Program-made: the position numbers and the translations under genes | Shown here: piece after piece, positions 33,562 through 45,600 of the stretch | Layout of the letters: every line of letters starts with the position of its first letter | Numbering within the stretch: position 1 is the stretch's first letter | Source: Cerioporus squamosus | Taxonomy: Eukaryota; Basidiomycota; Agaricomycetes; Polyporales; Polyporaceae | Direction of reading: 5' to 3' | Length of the DNA: 64,000 nucleotides | Assembly (NCBI GenBank): GCA_022592435.1 | Contig: JABYQS010000062.1 | Span: forward strand, 146,779-210,778 | The notes under the pieces: model-generated | The model's input: the letters and a program-made list of their open reading frames with translations, nothing else | Databases searched by the model: none | What the model was told of the DNA's origin: nothing

Positions 33562-35954
33562 TCAAGCCTGGTTGAATGCACACTCAAAACTACTGGCACT
33601 ATTCGGGTCTCCGCCGAGGTATCTCAGGTTGTTAGGGTACTGCAGGGCCTCGTGAGTGACATGCTTCGACTCTGTGGGCAACAGCATACGCACTGTGCAA
33701 AGTGGGCGGGTGAAGCCGACCCCGTTCGCGACGTCGTTGTCGTTGTAGTAGACTGCGGTGAGGTTATCTGGCGCGACACCTTCTTCGACCCAGCGCACGA
33801 TCGCGGCGAGGATGTTGTGCTCGGCATCGAAGGAGAGCGGCGGGCTGTTGTTGGACGCCTGCTCGACTGAGCCGAACGCGTTCGCTGCGAGTCCTCCCTG
33901 AAGTAACGTCAACGAACGGTCAGGGAAGAGCCAGACGAAGGTGGATGCCTACATGACTAGCGAAGAGGAAGTGGGTAAGATGATGGTTCGACGATGACGA
34001 GGTCGCCCTTGCTCACCAGTGGTTCATGCCCGGGATGGAGAAGAGGCGATAGGAGTCGTTGATGTCCAGTTGAGTATTTGCGCGAAGGAATTGGTGGACG
34101 GTCTCGTAGTAGTGGATTGCGTTGCCAGGGCTGATAAGCTCGTCCGCCCATCCGAAGTATTGGATCAACTTTCCATTGTGCTCGGATCCTACGAATGCAG
34201 TGATGTTCGGGTTGATGGCCTGGGCGTATGGATGCGTCAGGATGTGCACTGAGGGCCAGACGCGGTACTCACATTGGCCTGGCCGGGATCTAGCTTGTCA
34301 GTGAGGGCTAGCAGAGTGGCATTGTAGTCATGGATTTCCCATGCCGTGTCGCTATGTGCCCGTAATGTGTTAGTTTGTGTGGGCACAGTGAGACCATCGC
34401 GTACTTGGTGACCATGAACTGGAAGTAAGCACGTCCGATCTTGAACTGTGTTTTCCCCACGAGACCGCTGTAGTAGCGAGCCTCGCCTCCGGGATAGTAT
34501 CCTCCGAAGACGTACGTCTGGTCAGCCTCGTAGTAGTCCGCGTATATCCGATGCAGGGCGCTGATCTGGTCCGCAGTCAGGCAAGTCGAAGCGTCTTGGC
34601 CTGGGCGGCAGGTCAACGTTTCAGGCCGGAAGCTAGGAGTCCGTGAGGACCGCAGTAAGTGCCAAGCGACCTCACTGATAGACTATAGTCCCACCTGCAT
34701 GTACGAGGATCGTTGATGATTCCATCAGCGAGCTGTGGTGTGGAATACGTGAGAACACCAGGAAAAAGTACTATAATCGTACGCAAGTGACGCACGCCAT
34801 CGTACTCGTCGCACTGCCTCATGACCTCAGGAGCGAGTACATTTTGCCACATGTCTTCTGTCATGAAGTGCGGAGAGGTCGAGGGCTGTGTGTTGAGATT
34901 CATGTGGATGGACCATGCTTGCAAATGCGTCCACCAATTCGCGGGAGAGCCGACCACCTGAGCATACCGTGTGAGGTCACCCCAGCATTCCGGCACGGAT
35001 ATCATTAGCACAACGCAGGTGACGTACCACTCCGTCAAAATCTTCAGGAAAGTCCTGCACCTCCTTCAGGCTGGACAAAGTTGGTTAGCCATCACCACGC
35101 GCATCGTCCAGCATCCGATAACAGACCCTTGTCGTCCACCTGGTGCGAACACGAGACTGTCAGTCACAACGAGGCCGACGAGGAGTGATGCGCCCACTCA
35201 CCACTGGAGCAGCCGAGGTAGTATGACTTGTTCGCTGGGGTCTCGTAGTACTGCTTCACGACCTCCTTGCCGGCAAGCACACTGAGGTGTACCGCCCGGT
35301 ATCCCCAGTCAACGATAGCATTCTGCACCCGAGCACAATGGTGAGCGGCCCGCCCGGCAGTCTGTTAATATCCGTGTTGCAGGCCATGTACTTACGTCGT
35401 TGTGGGGTCCAGCCCATGCGCCGTCATTCGTTCCGCCGTCGTGACCGGTATTGGTGGATATTCCTGCAACTAGGCCGCCTGCACGTTAGCACGCAGCGGC
35501 GTACTGGCCGCGCTATATGCGATGACGTACAGCCTTGTGGGACCGCAACATGTCCGAGCTCGGTGACCGTCACTGTCGAAGAGACCTCAGTTGAAGCACT
35601 GCACAACAGGTGGGGGTTCGACCTACCGCCTCCCGCCATCCCCCCGTTGCCGACTGTGAGCACTCGACCATTCCAGTCGTCGGGCAGCCAGACTTCAGTG
35701 AGCGCAAAAGATTCTGCAGTGGCATTCGTGGTGATCACGAGTTCCACGCGGCAGAAGGCAGGCAGATTCGACTCGTCGATGCTGGAGTAGGCGTTTGAGA
35801 CGTTGACGAGGGTGTTGGCAGCATAGTAGGTGGCAGCAGTAAGGTTGACGTTGGGAACATTGGCGAGGGTGAAGCTGCTACATGTGGACTCGGATCCACC
35901 GGCTGCGGCGACCCCTAGGGTGAGACCTAGCAGAGCGAAGAGAGATGAGTGCAT
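33562..35954 (-). CDS. Secreted tannase / feruloyl-esterase family enzyme
   Basis: This is an extracellular serine esterase of the Pfam tannase family, which cleaves gallate or hydroxycinnamate esters from plant material. The signal peptide is MHSSLFALLGLTLGVAAAGG. Family blocks in order are NLPAFCRVEL, WLPDDWNGRVLTVGNGGMAGG, ISTNTGHDGG, the nucleophile block YLGCSSG-GRQG (split by an intron), QDFPEDFDGVV, PANWWTHLQAW, KLIQYFGWADELISPGNAIHYY (the acid region) and IPGMNHC (the catalytic His). Many 50-60 nt introns interrupt it. The His region is in frame only if a 4-nt exon at 33953-33956 is used. The C-terminus ends SSFECAFNQA. Whether it is a tannase or a feruloyl esterase cannot be told from this. 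Confidence 0.9.
33953..33956 (-). other. Predicted 4-nt micro-exon of the esterase
   Basis: On the - strand the exon ending in GGC ATG AAC CAC TG is followed by a 60-nt GT...AG intron (33957-34016), the bases TCAT, and a 55-nt GT...AG intron (33898-33952). Splicing all three gives GMNHCH-GGLAANAFG, matching the family pattern GMNHC-x-GG. Skipping the TCAT shifts the frame and loses the conserved C-terminus. Confidence 0.6.
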
Positions 35955-36133
35955 TTCGAAGAGTGAATGTGCACGACAGACCTCATTGCCCTACTGCCCA
36001 ATTTATGTCCCAAGCCTGTGGATCAGGGCCGGACGTATCGGCCGCTCTTGTGCAGACTGCGCAGATTGGGCGCAGATGAGAATGCACAACGCGGTACTCC
36101 CAGGTACTCGTGACGCCGTCCCAGTTATCTCCG

Positions 36134-37347
36134 TCAACGGATGTACCTGTTGGAAGCGGCGTAGACCAACGCATGTAGATTCTGTCTGACATGTGATGAA
36201 CACATCGGGGGACACGTGTGGCGGGACAGGGACATGGTGCGTATGGCTCCCGGGCATCCCATAGAGAGGGCGAGAGGAAAGGCTTCCTCAATGGAGATTG
36301 CAGCTGTAAGAATCGAGATGAGCCGGCACGTCAGGCATTCCACGGAGGTACTTACTGTGTCCGCCATCTATGGTGCCTGGTAGTGGCATGGCCGTGTCAA
36401 CGGTCCACTGAACACGATTTGCATCTGGACCAATAGGGGGGCAGGTTACCTGAAAGGCCGGTCTTCCATCTGGAGGCTAATGGACATTCACCGGGGCCCT
36501 CATGACCGAAGTGAAACTACGACAATCGTGGATGAGCCACACTGATGATTCGACTTGTAGCTCAACACCTCAAAATGCACACTCGAATTTGGGACGGGGG
36601 CGAGGTCCCGTAAAGACGATAATTCTGAAGCGACGACATGGGCGGATCGACTACGGACACATGAGTACTCACAGCAGAGATCCCTTGGGTTGCGACAGCA
36701 GCACTATAAGCGAAGGTCAGCAACAGTCTGGCAGGAGGTTCTCGAAATGAGGTTCAGAAAATGGTATTATCATTCAATGCCGGAGCTCAGCAACAGCTTC
36801 TAGTTGATAATGTTTATGGTAACTCATCCGCATCGCCGCCGTCCCTGCCATGTAGGAGGAAACAAAGTACTCACCACACGGGCCCTCTCATTGGCAGCGA
36901 TACGACGTAAGATTGAGGACATGTTTGTTGTGCCACCTGTCAATGAATGTCAGCGAACATTCAATGCGCAGGTTTGAGTTTGAAGATCAGAAGGGGTTGC
37001 CCGAAGAATTGAGCTGTGGCGGGCAGTTTCGGCAGCGATAGTACGAAGACCGTCGTGATAATAGCATCATATGATGGGGGTAGGGGCAGCGACTTACCGA
37101 GACACTCGAACCGTCTCCCGGTGCGATGTATTGAGAGTGCAAGCACAGCCTGTGAACGAACAAGTCAACATCTCGGTATAGAGATATGGGAGAGAAGCTC
37201 AGAGTTTTTAAAAAACAGCCTTGGAATTGTCGTCACAAACCCACGACGTCCGTAGACTCGTGGTCAGGCGGTAACTCCATATATTACATCGTGGCTTAGG
37301 CGGAAGGGGATGAACACTTACCGAACAGGGTCGCCCGACAACGTCAC
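36134..37347 (-). CDS. Unknown gene built from very short exons (ends approximate)
   Basis: I do not recognise the protein. Five consecutive exons at 37322-37347, 37098-37149, 36875-36936, 36673-36703 and 36356-36449 (26, 52, 62, 31 and 94 nt) are each bounded by AG and GT and stay in one reading frame. The product includes LSGDPVRLCLHSQYIAPGDG, AQQTCPQSYVVSLPMRGPVC and TCPPIGPDANRVQWTVDTAM. It is Cys- and Pro-containing with alternating hydrophobics, as in secreted beta-rich proteins. A following exon from 36303 gives an open tail to a TGA at 36134, although another frame (to 35983) also looks coding. Upstream exons probably exist towards 37850, including an ATG at 37853, but I could not join them. 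It lies directly upstream of the esterase on the same strand. Confidence 0.4.
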
Positions 37348-38049
37348 CTAGAGAGAGTGAGACTGGGTGAACAGATGGCCGTCAGTAAACCGGACGAGCC
37401 AAAACGAGTCGAGTAGAAGAGTAAGATCAGTGGATTGACAGATAAATGTAAAGCATCGAGCCGATAGCTCTCAGATACTCTAGTTTGAATGGTTTGAATT
37501 CATCGCTTCGCGATTGTAACAAAGGGAAGGTGGTGAACGGGAGACACACTCACCTCACCGACATCAGATGCGTAGCATCCTCACTAGCATGGTCACACAC
37601 AGTCCCGCGGAGATGGTATGCGAAGTGACTTGCTCATCTGTGGGACAACGACAGTCAGTCATTCTGCACTACGAACACGTAGGAACCGATCAGTGTAACT
37701 ATGACAAGATTCCATAGCATCGTGAATGCCGCTTGGTATAGCGACACCACTCGAGGTAAACGATAGATATCATCGCGTCGAAGGGGTGAACAAGCATGAA
37801 GAGACTCACCATGATACCTGAGCTCGCCGTCGTGGACGAGCAGGAAGTCGCATGAAAATCAACGGACGCGTTTTCAGCGCGTCACTTTAGGGCCGGTGCT
37901 TCGGCTCGTGACTAACGGAAGATTGACGCTTGCTCTACATAGATCTTATCTTATCTTACCATGTCCTCGCGCTGCTCGTCATCGTCATCGGCCGAACCGA
38001 CCTCAATATATTGTTGCAACCCATCCTCTTGCATACCCAAGCCTCCGCA

Positions 38050-39395
38050 ATGGTCTCTAGTCGCATGTTTTCACCCGCTTCAATCTTACGACGCCCACTG
38101 AGGCTGCCATTGACAAGAACGGCCCTCCTACAGGCGCGAGCTGCGTCTACATCCATATCCCCGGTCGAGTTACATTTCGACAAGGTCGTCCCTCCGGATG
38201 GCAACGAGACGGAGAAGCCACTAGTCATCCTACATGGTCTTTTGTGCGCTCTTTTCTTTCTTACTAGAAGCCTTGTGACGAATGTTGTACAGCGGGATGA
38301 AACGGAACTGGGGTTCGCTCTCCAAAGCTTTCGTGAAGGACCTTGGGCGACCCGTGTACGCTCTCGTATGTTACTCATCTACTCTACATATGCTGTTTTT
38401 CTCAATTTGAACGAGGCCTTAGGACCTTCGTAACCACGGAACATCTCCTCATGCGCAACCCCACACATATCCGGCCATGGCTGCGGACGTCCTCCACTTC
38501 TGCAAGGCACATAAACTGCATGACGTTTCCCTCCTTGGACATTCAATGTGCGTCCACAATGATGATGACGACGCGACGCAACCTGCTCATACGTGGCAGG
38601 GGAGGAAAAGTTGCGATGACAGTCGCGCTTTCTCCCGACCTCCCGTCCGACCTGCTTTCACACCTCATCGTTGCCGATATCGCTCCCTCGCGAGGCCCGC
38701 TCTCCGCAGAGTTCACAGGGTACATTGAGGCGATGAGGAAGATTGAGGAGAGCAATGTCAAGACGCGTCAGGAGGCCGACCGCGTCCTCAAGCCATATGA
38801 ACAGGTCCGCCCCCGCCTTCCTTCCTACGCCATGGTCGGACGCGTCGATGTTCATCGTTCTCCGTGATCTTGTGCAGGACGCTATGACGCGTGCGTTCTT
38901 GCTCATGAACCTAGATCACGGAACAGCGCGTCACCACCAACCGCTGAAGTTCCGCATACCCATCGGGCTGCTCGGTGAAGCCATACCGGAGATCGGCGGC
39001 TTTCCGTGGGCCCCCGGTGAGCGGACGTTCGAAGGACCGACGTTGTTCATCAAGGGTTCCAAGAGCAAGTTCGTACACCCCACAATGCCATCTGCTTAGC
39101 ACAAGGATGTAGCTGACCTGCTTGACGTAGGTACATTAACAGGCACAACATAGATACTGCGAAGGCTTTCTTCCCGAATATGGTGCTGGAGGAGCTGGAT
39201 GCGGGACACTGGGGTGAGTGAGATACTCTCCATATGCTGTCCCACGCTGACCTGTTTGTTGCGTTCACGCCATGTAGTACATTCGGAACGGTACGCGCCT
39301 TCTAGTTCAGTCTCAACTGTTACACCACTCACATTAACCTTGTCAGTCCAAACGAGTTTAAGGCATTAGTCACGAACTTCATTAAGAGCCACTAA
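38050..39395 (+). CDS. Mitochondrial alpha/beta hydrolase, ABHD11/Imo32 type
   Basis: This belongs to the ABHD11 (animal) and Imo32 (yeast) family of mitochondrial alpha/beta hydrolases. The N-terminus is Arg/Ser-rich and free of acids until about residue 37 (MVSSRMFSPASILRRPLRLP), consistent with mitochondrial import. Family motifs are VILHGLFG, then NWGSLSKAF, VYALDLRNHGTSPHA (the LRNHG block is diagnostic), the nucleophile elbow GHSMGG split by an intron, LIVADIAP, and the His motif LDAGHW followed by VHSERPNEF. Introns after HGL, VYAL, GHS and LKPYEQ, and three more towards the end, are short, and the ones tested keep phase. I chose the ATG at 38050, because upstream in-frame sequence looks like leader. 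A TAA ends the frame at 39393-39395. Confidence 0.87.
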
Positions 39396-39546
39396 ACAAC
39401 ACGTAGATCACATATACATCACTATCATAGAGCATGTAGACTGATACATTATTGCGCCAAATATCCCAGCGTCCCTTGCAGATGACCCCAGACGTCGACA
39501 GCCCCAGGTAACCCAAATGAAAGAAAGAGATGCGAGAAAGCGAAGT

Positions 39547-41103
39547 TCACAAAGCATAAGCGCAGATGGACGACTCCCGCTGCACGATGCTCTCCAACGA
39601 CAGACGACTCGCTGCAGACGGACTGGCCGACAGCAGCTCAAGGATGTCTTCGACCTTCCGGGAGACAAGCTGCGGCTCGTCCTGGGGTTCGGGAGAGTCC
39701 AGCGCGAAAGCGGGAATGCTGTCCACGCTCGGGAGCACCAGCGCCGGCCCAGTCGTACTAGCGTTGGCCGCGAGAGAATCCTCAGACCCAGATTCCAAAG
39801 TCGCTGTCGCCGAGTCGTCCGCGACCTGGCCGTCTTCGAGCACGGCGACCGCCCCAAGAAGCGAACCGATGCCGTGCAGCTGCAGCACCTGTGAAGGTGA
39901 CTTCGCACGTCCTTGTCCCGCATGATCCCGAGCAGGCGCGTCCGTGTCGGTGGAGGGGCGCCTCGCAAAGGCTTTCGGACCGAACGGGAATGTATTCGAG
40001 CGCGAATGCGTCATGGGCCGTCGTGGTGGATGAGATACGCGCCGCGCAAGGTGCTGCGGCAGGTACAGCGGACGGAGCTTCGGTCCTGTGGGTGGGACGA
40101 TCGATTCCGTCTGTGCGAGCTTCTGGGCTAGGAGCAGCGGACGGAGGCTTGATTTGGGCGGCGCGCTGGGGGTCACGGGAGTAGGCGGAGGTGCTGCAGG
40201 GAGCGTGGATTGCCCTTGAGGTGCGACTGTAGGTGCAGATGGACGGGCTATGGCTTGTTGCGGAAGGACCTGGGACGGGACGCCTGTTGTGGGTGCCGGA
40301 GGGCCGATGTCGGAGACGCCAATGTAGAGACGCGCCTTGCCGTGCTTTGGACACTTCTCGGTGTAGTAGTGCGTCCCGTCCGATATTGGGAGGGTGCTGT
40401 AGACTGAGAAGTCGTAGATGTCCGGGTGTGGGACCGGAGATGCATCGAAGAGATAAGAGTCCTCGTAGAAGGAGGCTGACACTCGGCCGAACGGGTCCTC
40501 GACGTAGTCTCGGAGAGAAGGGGTCTCGGGCAACGGGTCTGGGTCCGGACGAGAGGACAGACGCATGAAGCCAACAATCCGTTGCGCGAATCCGGCAGCA
40601 GTGTCAGGGATGTCGGGAGAGAGCAACTTCATCTTGGACCCTGGGAGGCTGGACATGCTCGCATTCCGCGGCTTGGGCTTCAATGCGGGGAGCTTCTGAA
40701 TGCCGCGCCGTGAGGCTATCGTGCTGGATACGACGTCCAGTTCCGGCAGGTGTGCCATTGGGGTGCCATCGGAGAAAGAGATGCCCCTGGGCGAGGAAGA
40801 GAGCGCAACATCACTGGTACATGTGAGAGAAGATGGTGTATGAACAGATGAAGGAGTGAGAGTGAGCGAAGAGCAACTAGCAGAGGAGTAGATAAGACTA
40901 GGAGGAGAGCAGCGACAGTGGGAGCAGTTGTGAGGACAGCATATGGAGTCGTCCTCGGGGTTGTACTCTTCGAGGTCGACTGGGAGGCGGATGACGTCTG
41001 GCGCGGTCGTCTTGCTGCGTCTGTCGCTGTGGCGGTCTGGCCAAGTCTCTGTTGGCGGATCGCGCTTGAGCAACTGGGCGACAGCAGCAAGGACACCGGT
41101 CAT
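39547..41103 (-). CDS. Ser/Pro-rich disordered protein, single exon
   Basis: This is a 518-residue intronless open frame of unknown function. Near the N-terminus is a Cys/His cluster (CCPHNCSHCRC) that could bind a metal. The middle has a more ordered stretch, FGRVSASFYEDSYLFDASPV to THYYTEKCPKHGKARLYIGV. The rest is rich in Ser, Pro and Ala and probably disordered. The C-terminal segment RKVEDILELLSASPSAASRL resembles an amphipathic helix. No signal peptide or membrane span is seen. The frame is long and uninterrupted with clear ATG and stop, and it ends 151 bp from the converging ABHD11-like gene. I regard it as real but lineage-specific. Confidence 0.65.
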   Translation of the reverse strand: MTGVLAAVAQLLKRDPPTETWPDRHSDRRSKTTAPDVIRLPVDLEEYNPEDDSICCPHNCSHCRCSPPSLIYSSASCSSLTLTPSSVHTPSSLTCTSDVALSSSPRGISFSDGTPMAHLPELDVVSSTIASRRGIQKLPALKPKPRNASMSSLPGSKMKLLSPDIPDTAAGFAQRIVGFMRLSSRPDPDPLPETPSLRDYVEDPFGRVSASFYEDSYLFDASPVPHPDIYDFSVYSTLPISDGTHYYTEKCPKHGKARLYIGVSDIGPPAPTTGVPSQVLPQQAIARPSAPTVAPQGQSTLPAAPPPTPVTPSAPPKSSLRPLLLAQKLAQTESIVPPTGPKLRPLYLPQHLARRVSHPPRRPMTHSRSNTFPFGPKAFARRPSTDTDAPARDHAGQGRAKSPSQVLQLHGIGSLLGAVAVLEDGQVADDSATATLESGSEDSLAANASTTGPALVLPSVDSIPAFALDSPEPQDEPQLVSRKVEDILELLSASPSAASRLSLESIVQRESSICAYAL

Positions 41104-42626
41104 CTTGATAGCGAAAGCAGGGGAGATGTTGCAATGGGAGGCGAGGGAGTTGAGACGTCAACCCGGATATTCGAGAGCTCGCCGGTTTATAGGACGGAGG
41201 CTGACCACGCCTGGCCGGAGGATTGGCACTTGCAAGCCGCGTCAGCAACATATTCTGGGCGAGCACGTACCATAGTATTGGCTACCTGCTTCGACCTTGA
41301 AGGCAAGAGTGCAAGCTGTGTGTGTGCCGTGATGCCTCAAGGCGTTGAGTCCGGGGTGGCCAGTGGGATGTGGATGGATACCTGATCTGGGAAAGGGTAC
41401 GCGAAGAAGCTGTTGCACATGCTGTGGTCCTGGAAACTCGTAGTCGCCCTCTCGAAGCAGGCAAGAGACCATGGGCGTACAACCCGAGAAACTGCAGGAG
41501 GTGCTTGTTTCCGGCGGTTGCCTTGAGATGGTCATCGCCTGCTCAACGAGCGTCGCAGCTGGGCAGGTGTTCTCCAATGACGACGGCAGTCAGCATCACA
41601 GCATACATACCACGATAGCCAAGAGACAACGACACGGAGCTTGCAAGGTTGACTGGCATGGAGGCAAGATGAGGTCGTCCAGAGAGAGCAGCGCCACCAC
41701 CGGCTGAGCTCATGAAGTCTCTTCACAGGCACGCTGCACCTCGCTGCTTCACGTAACAGCCTTCAGACTTTTTCCTACCACCATCTATGGCTCTTCGCGA
41801 ATCCTCCCGTGGACCTGCACGGCAGTACGCACACCCAACTGGATGAAGAAGGGCTCCTCTGCGCATTGCGCAGTCTAGCCTGAAGCTTCTCCGATTCTCG
41901 ACTTATGTACTACAGCTTCAGCCTACGCCATCCGCCCGACCTCGCGGGCTCATTTTCCTCCCTCGCATCCATCTGACGACTCGGAGCTGTCGCATTCCCA
42001 TATACGCATAGCCTCGCGGTGCTGGAGATCGCAACGGAGAAGACGGCGTTGCTGGGAGGGCGGTGGTGGGGGAGAGATAACAAGGTCATGGCTGGTGCAG
42101 GTCTTGCCTCATTAGAGTTCATCGACATCGGACAGCCTCAAGGTGCGAATGAACGGCGGTCTTCTTGTCCAGAACATTAATTCACTGCAGCTGATTCTTC
42201 CCTCTTTAGTAGCGTGCTGTTCTCATGCTGCCTGTCCGCTGGGTGCGTGGCCTCCGCGCAGATTGTCCGGAACTTTGGCTGCGGTAGCGTGAGCTATCCA
42301 CTTCAAAACAGCGATTCCTGGAGCCTGCTCTCCGATCTCTATCCTCTCCCAGACACCACCTTTGACACACCCGACCCCGTCGTCGCCAGCGACAAAACGA
42401 CAACGTGCGTAATTGTCGCGCTTGTTGAGATATCAAAGCTAAGACGCGTAACCTTGTTCTGATTAAGCCAATGAGCTTGACGATATTCCCCACCCGAGTC
42501 AACTCTCATCCACACTCCCCATATTCCAGATCTCCTGGTCCGCGTAGTGGCCTGAGGTGCGTTCAATGTCCCTGGTATCCGACACACCAATTTATGGTAG
42601 GTCGCATCAGCGCGTGGCCACCCGCC
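41104..42626. other. Intergenic space with one possible small gene
   Basis: This 1.5-kb divergent space has no recognisable gene. On the - strand an ATG at about 41713 opens MSSAGGGAALSGRP, and a GT...AG intron could join it to a Cys-containing stretch (CSFSGCTPMVSC) near 41480. This is too weak to call. The right part is probably promoter of the acidic protein gene. Confidence 0.35.
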
Positions 42627-45600
42627 ATGTACCGGCCGCAGCCACCTCCGCGCGTCGATACTACTACCACATCAAAGCTCCCGGTGAGTCTCGCGACCAC
42701 TCAAACTACCATACTTCCTCAACGCTGTCCTCATCTACCCCGCAACGTTTCCGATGCGATGCAGAGAGACCCGTCTGATTGGGTCGATGAGGAGCTCGTC
42801 TCCTATGTCAAGTCGCATTACTCGGCATCCGAGTCGCTATCTGCGGTGGAACTTATACGAGGTAAACGTTTGACTCCTCGGACGTTGTGGTACCTCCAGA
42901 CGGACCATGACGCGCTTGCAGAGTAAGTCGCTACCTCTTCGTCTTTGCGCCCCTTCTATCACCACCATCGAGCACGCTTCTCACGCTACATCCTAGACTC
43001 ACGTCGGAAGAATCGCTGCACCAGTTTGTCCTCGCGCTCGCACAAAGCATCCACCCCGCTGTATCCCCTACCACACCCCGCGTAAAGCACATCCGGAGGC
43101 TGTCCGAGGACTTCGCGCACCCTCCTCCTCCGCCCACTCCTCCACCACCGTCCCCAAGCCTCCCCGAAGAGTCCGAATTGGAGGAAGACGATGACGTCGC
43201 GGAGAGTGTTATCAGCGACTGGGCCCTCGACGGCGACAATGATGAGATCCACGAGGCGCGAGAAGCTCCGCCCGCGGACGCCACTCGCGCAGAAGACACG
43301 CGTGAGCCTGCCGATGCCCAGCATGCGGAGCCTACCACGGGCGAGAGCTCCTTGGGTTTGGATATCGGCGGTGAGCCTACCCAGTCAAGTGAGCCCGTAG
43401 AGCCCCCGCCGCAGCCAGCGCTGTCCACGACCTCAACCGAGGAGTCGCTCATCGACTTCGAGGACGCGCCAGAGACGATTTCGCGGGCGTCACCCGAACC
43501 CTCCGTGGATGCCGCGACGGGAGCACAGCCTCCAGAGGTGGATACCGCCAGGCACGGCTCCGCAGATCCTCAGGTCACCGAGGAGCCTGCTGCTGTCCTG
43601 CTCGCAGAACCAGAAGGCGCGTCGCTCTCTGTGAACGTGCCGGACGCTACCGAGGAGCCTCCGTCTGACACGTCGAATCGCGATGATCCTCCTCTTGCGG
43701 ACGAGGGTGCGTCTGCGGGTGCTGGTCCCGACGGCATGCCGAGAATGTTATCATTCGACGAAGATCTGGGCGATCCTTGGGCACGGCACAGCGAGAGCGA
43801 GGCCCAGGTGGAGTCTCCAGCAACTGTGAAACGGCAGCGCCGGAGGCAAACCGCGATGGCGAGCGGACCGACGATGAAGTCGAAGCAGCTGGCGAGCATG
43901 AGCCCCTACACTCCGGGGACCCCAACCCGCCTACGTTTCCGCCGACTTCCGCAGACCCCACCAAGCCCGCCGAGGTCGAGGTTCCTACACCCGCGCTCCT
44001 GGCCGATGAGAACAAGTCTGAGACAGGTCGGGCATTGGACGGAGACCAGGAGGAACCCGAGGCCTCTCGCGCACACTCCGACTCTCCAACCACTCAGGCG
44101 GCTTTAGTGAAAGACCCATCTATCTCGCCCTCGCCTGCTGCAGAGGCAGCCGCAGGAACCACGCAGAAGCCCGAGAACCTGGATAGATCCGCTGAGACTG
44201 ACGAGCGGCCGCCATCCCCTGACAGTGTAGAGCCTGTGATTGACGGCAACAAGACGCTCCAGAGACTCCGCAGGACGACTCGTCAGCTGCTTCGCAACCA
44301 CAGGCAACGGTCCAGCCAGGGGACAATCGGACACCCACCGCCGAGGATGGGTCAACCACCCAGCAGGAGGCCTTCATCCCTCGCACTCCATCTCCTACCC
44401 CTGTTCATACCGAGAAACTCCCTGAACAAGCCCGCGAGATCGTTTCCGGCCAGGGCGACGGCGCGCCGCGCTTCCGACGGTCAGCTTTCGGAGGCTCGTG
44501 GGTCGGAGTACATCGAGGAGCACAAGAAGCGAAGATCGTCTTGTCCGCTGCCATGATGCTGGTCAAGTTGATCATGACGCCCAATCGTTACCGGTGACGC
44601 CCTCCGTGGAGGACCCGTCTTCACCTCAGTCCAAAGGCGACGCTTGAGCTCTCCAAGGAGGCGCGGAAGAAGGCGAAGAAGGAGAGGCAAGCAGCCGAAA
44701 AGGCCGAGAAAGGGAGGCTCGCAGCAGAAGCTCAAGCTAGAGCGAAGGCTGAGGCCGCCGCGAGCGCGGCCGAGGAAGCGAGAGTTGCTGCAGAGCGGAA
44801 GGCCCAGCGCGAGGCAGCTCAGGTAGCTTCTGGGGGTGCGTCAGGAAAGAAGGGGAAATCCGGAGGGCGGCAGCGGCAGCGGCAGAAGACAGACGGCAAG
44901 ACCGAGACGGAGGCCGAACACACAGTCGTGGAGGTGGGCGGAGGCGCGAGTGGAGTGGATGCGTCGGGGAAGGACGATGCAGATCCGGCTGGACGTGGTG
45001 CTGAGACTACCGCGCACGCCTCGGAGAACCGCGAGTCACAGGTTCAACCGTCCAGCGATAGACCTGGGCACACGGCGGGCTCACCGGCAAAGGATAGGAA
45101 GGAGGTCAACGATGGACACGTCAAGCCGTCTCCACAACCAGGTCCTCCTACGCAAGATCCGCCACTCTCAGAGGCAACCCATTCCGTGTCGACCCCTGAC
45201 CCTCCTGCTTCGCCGACCGTCATGCTCGCTAATGGCGACGAGATGCTTGTGGTTGTGAAGGACGCTGGAGGAGCGGATACTGAGGAGACACCCCCATTTG
45301 TCTTCAACTCTGCCATCGGAGGACCTCCCACGCACTCTGCCCCCCAATCGCTCACGCACTCTGCCCCACTTGACGTTCAGTCAGCGAAGCTTCATGAAAC
45401 TCCTGACCGCCCGCGCTCTTCACCTTTGCCGGCGCATGAACCTCAGGCGGGATTGCGAGTGAACACTGCATTCCCAGCTCTGTATGAGCAACGACGCGTG
45501 CGCGACTCGTCGTCGGCTCACCAGACGCATACGGCATCGCCCTCCACGCCGAGAAGCTCAGGGTTGGCTTTTGGCTCCAGCAACCTGGCGAAGTCCCGCA

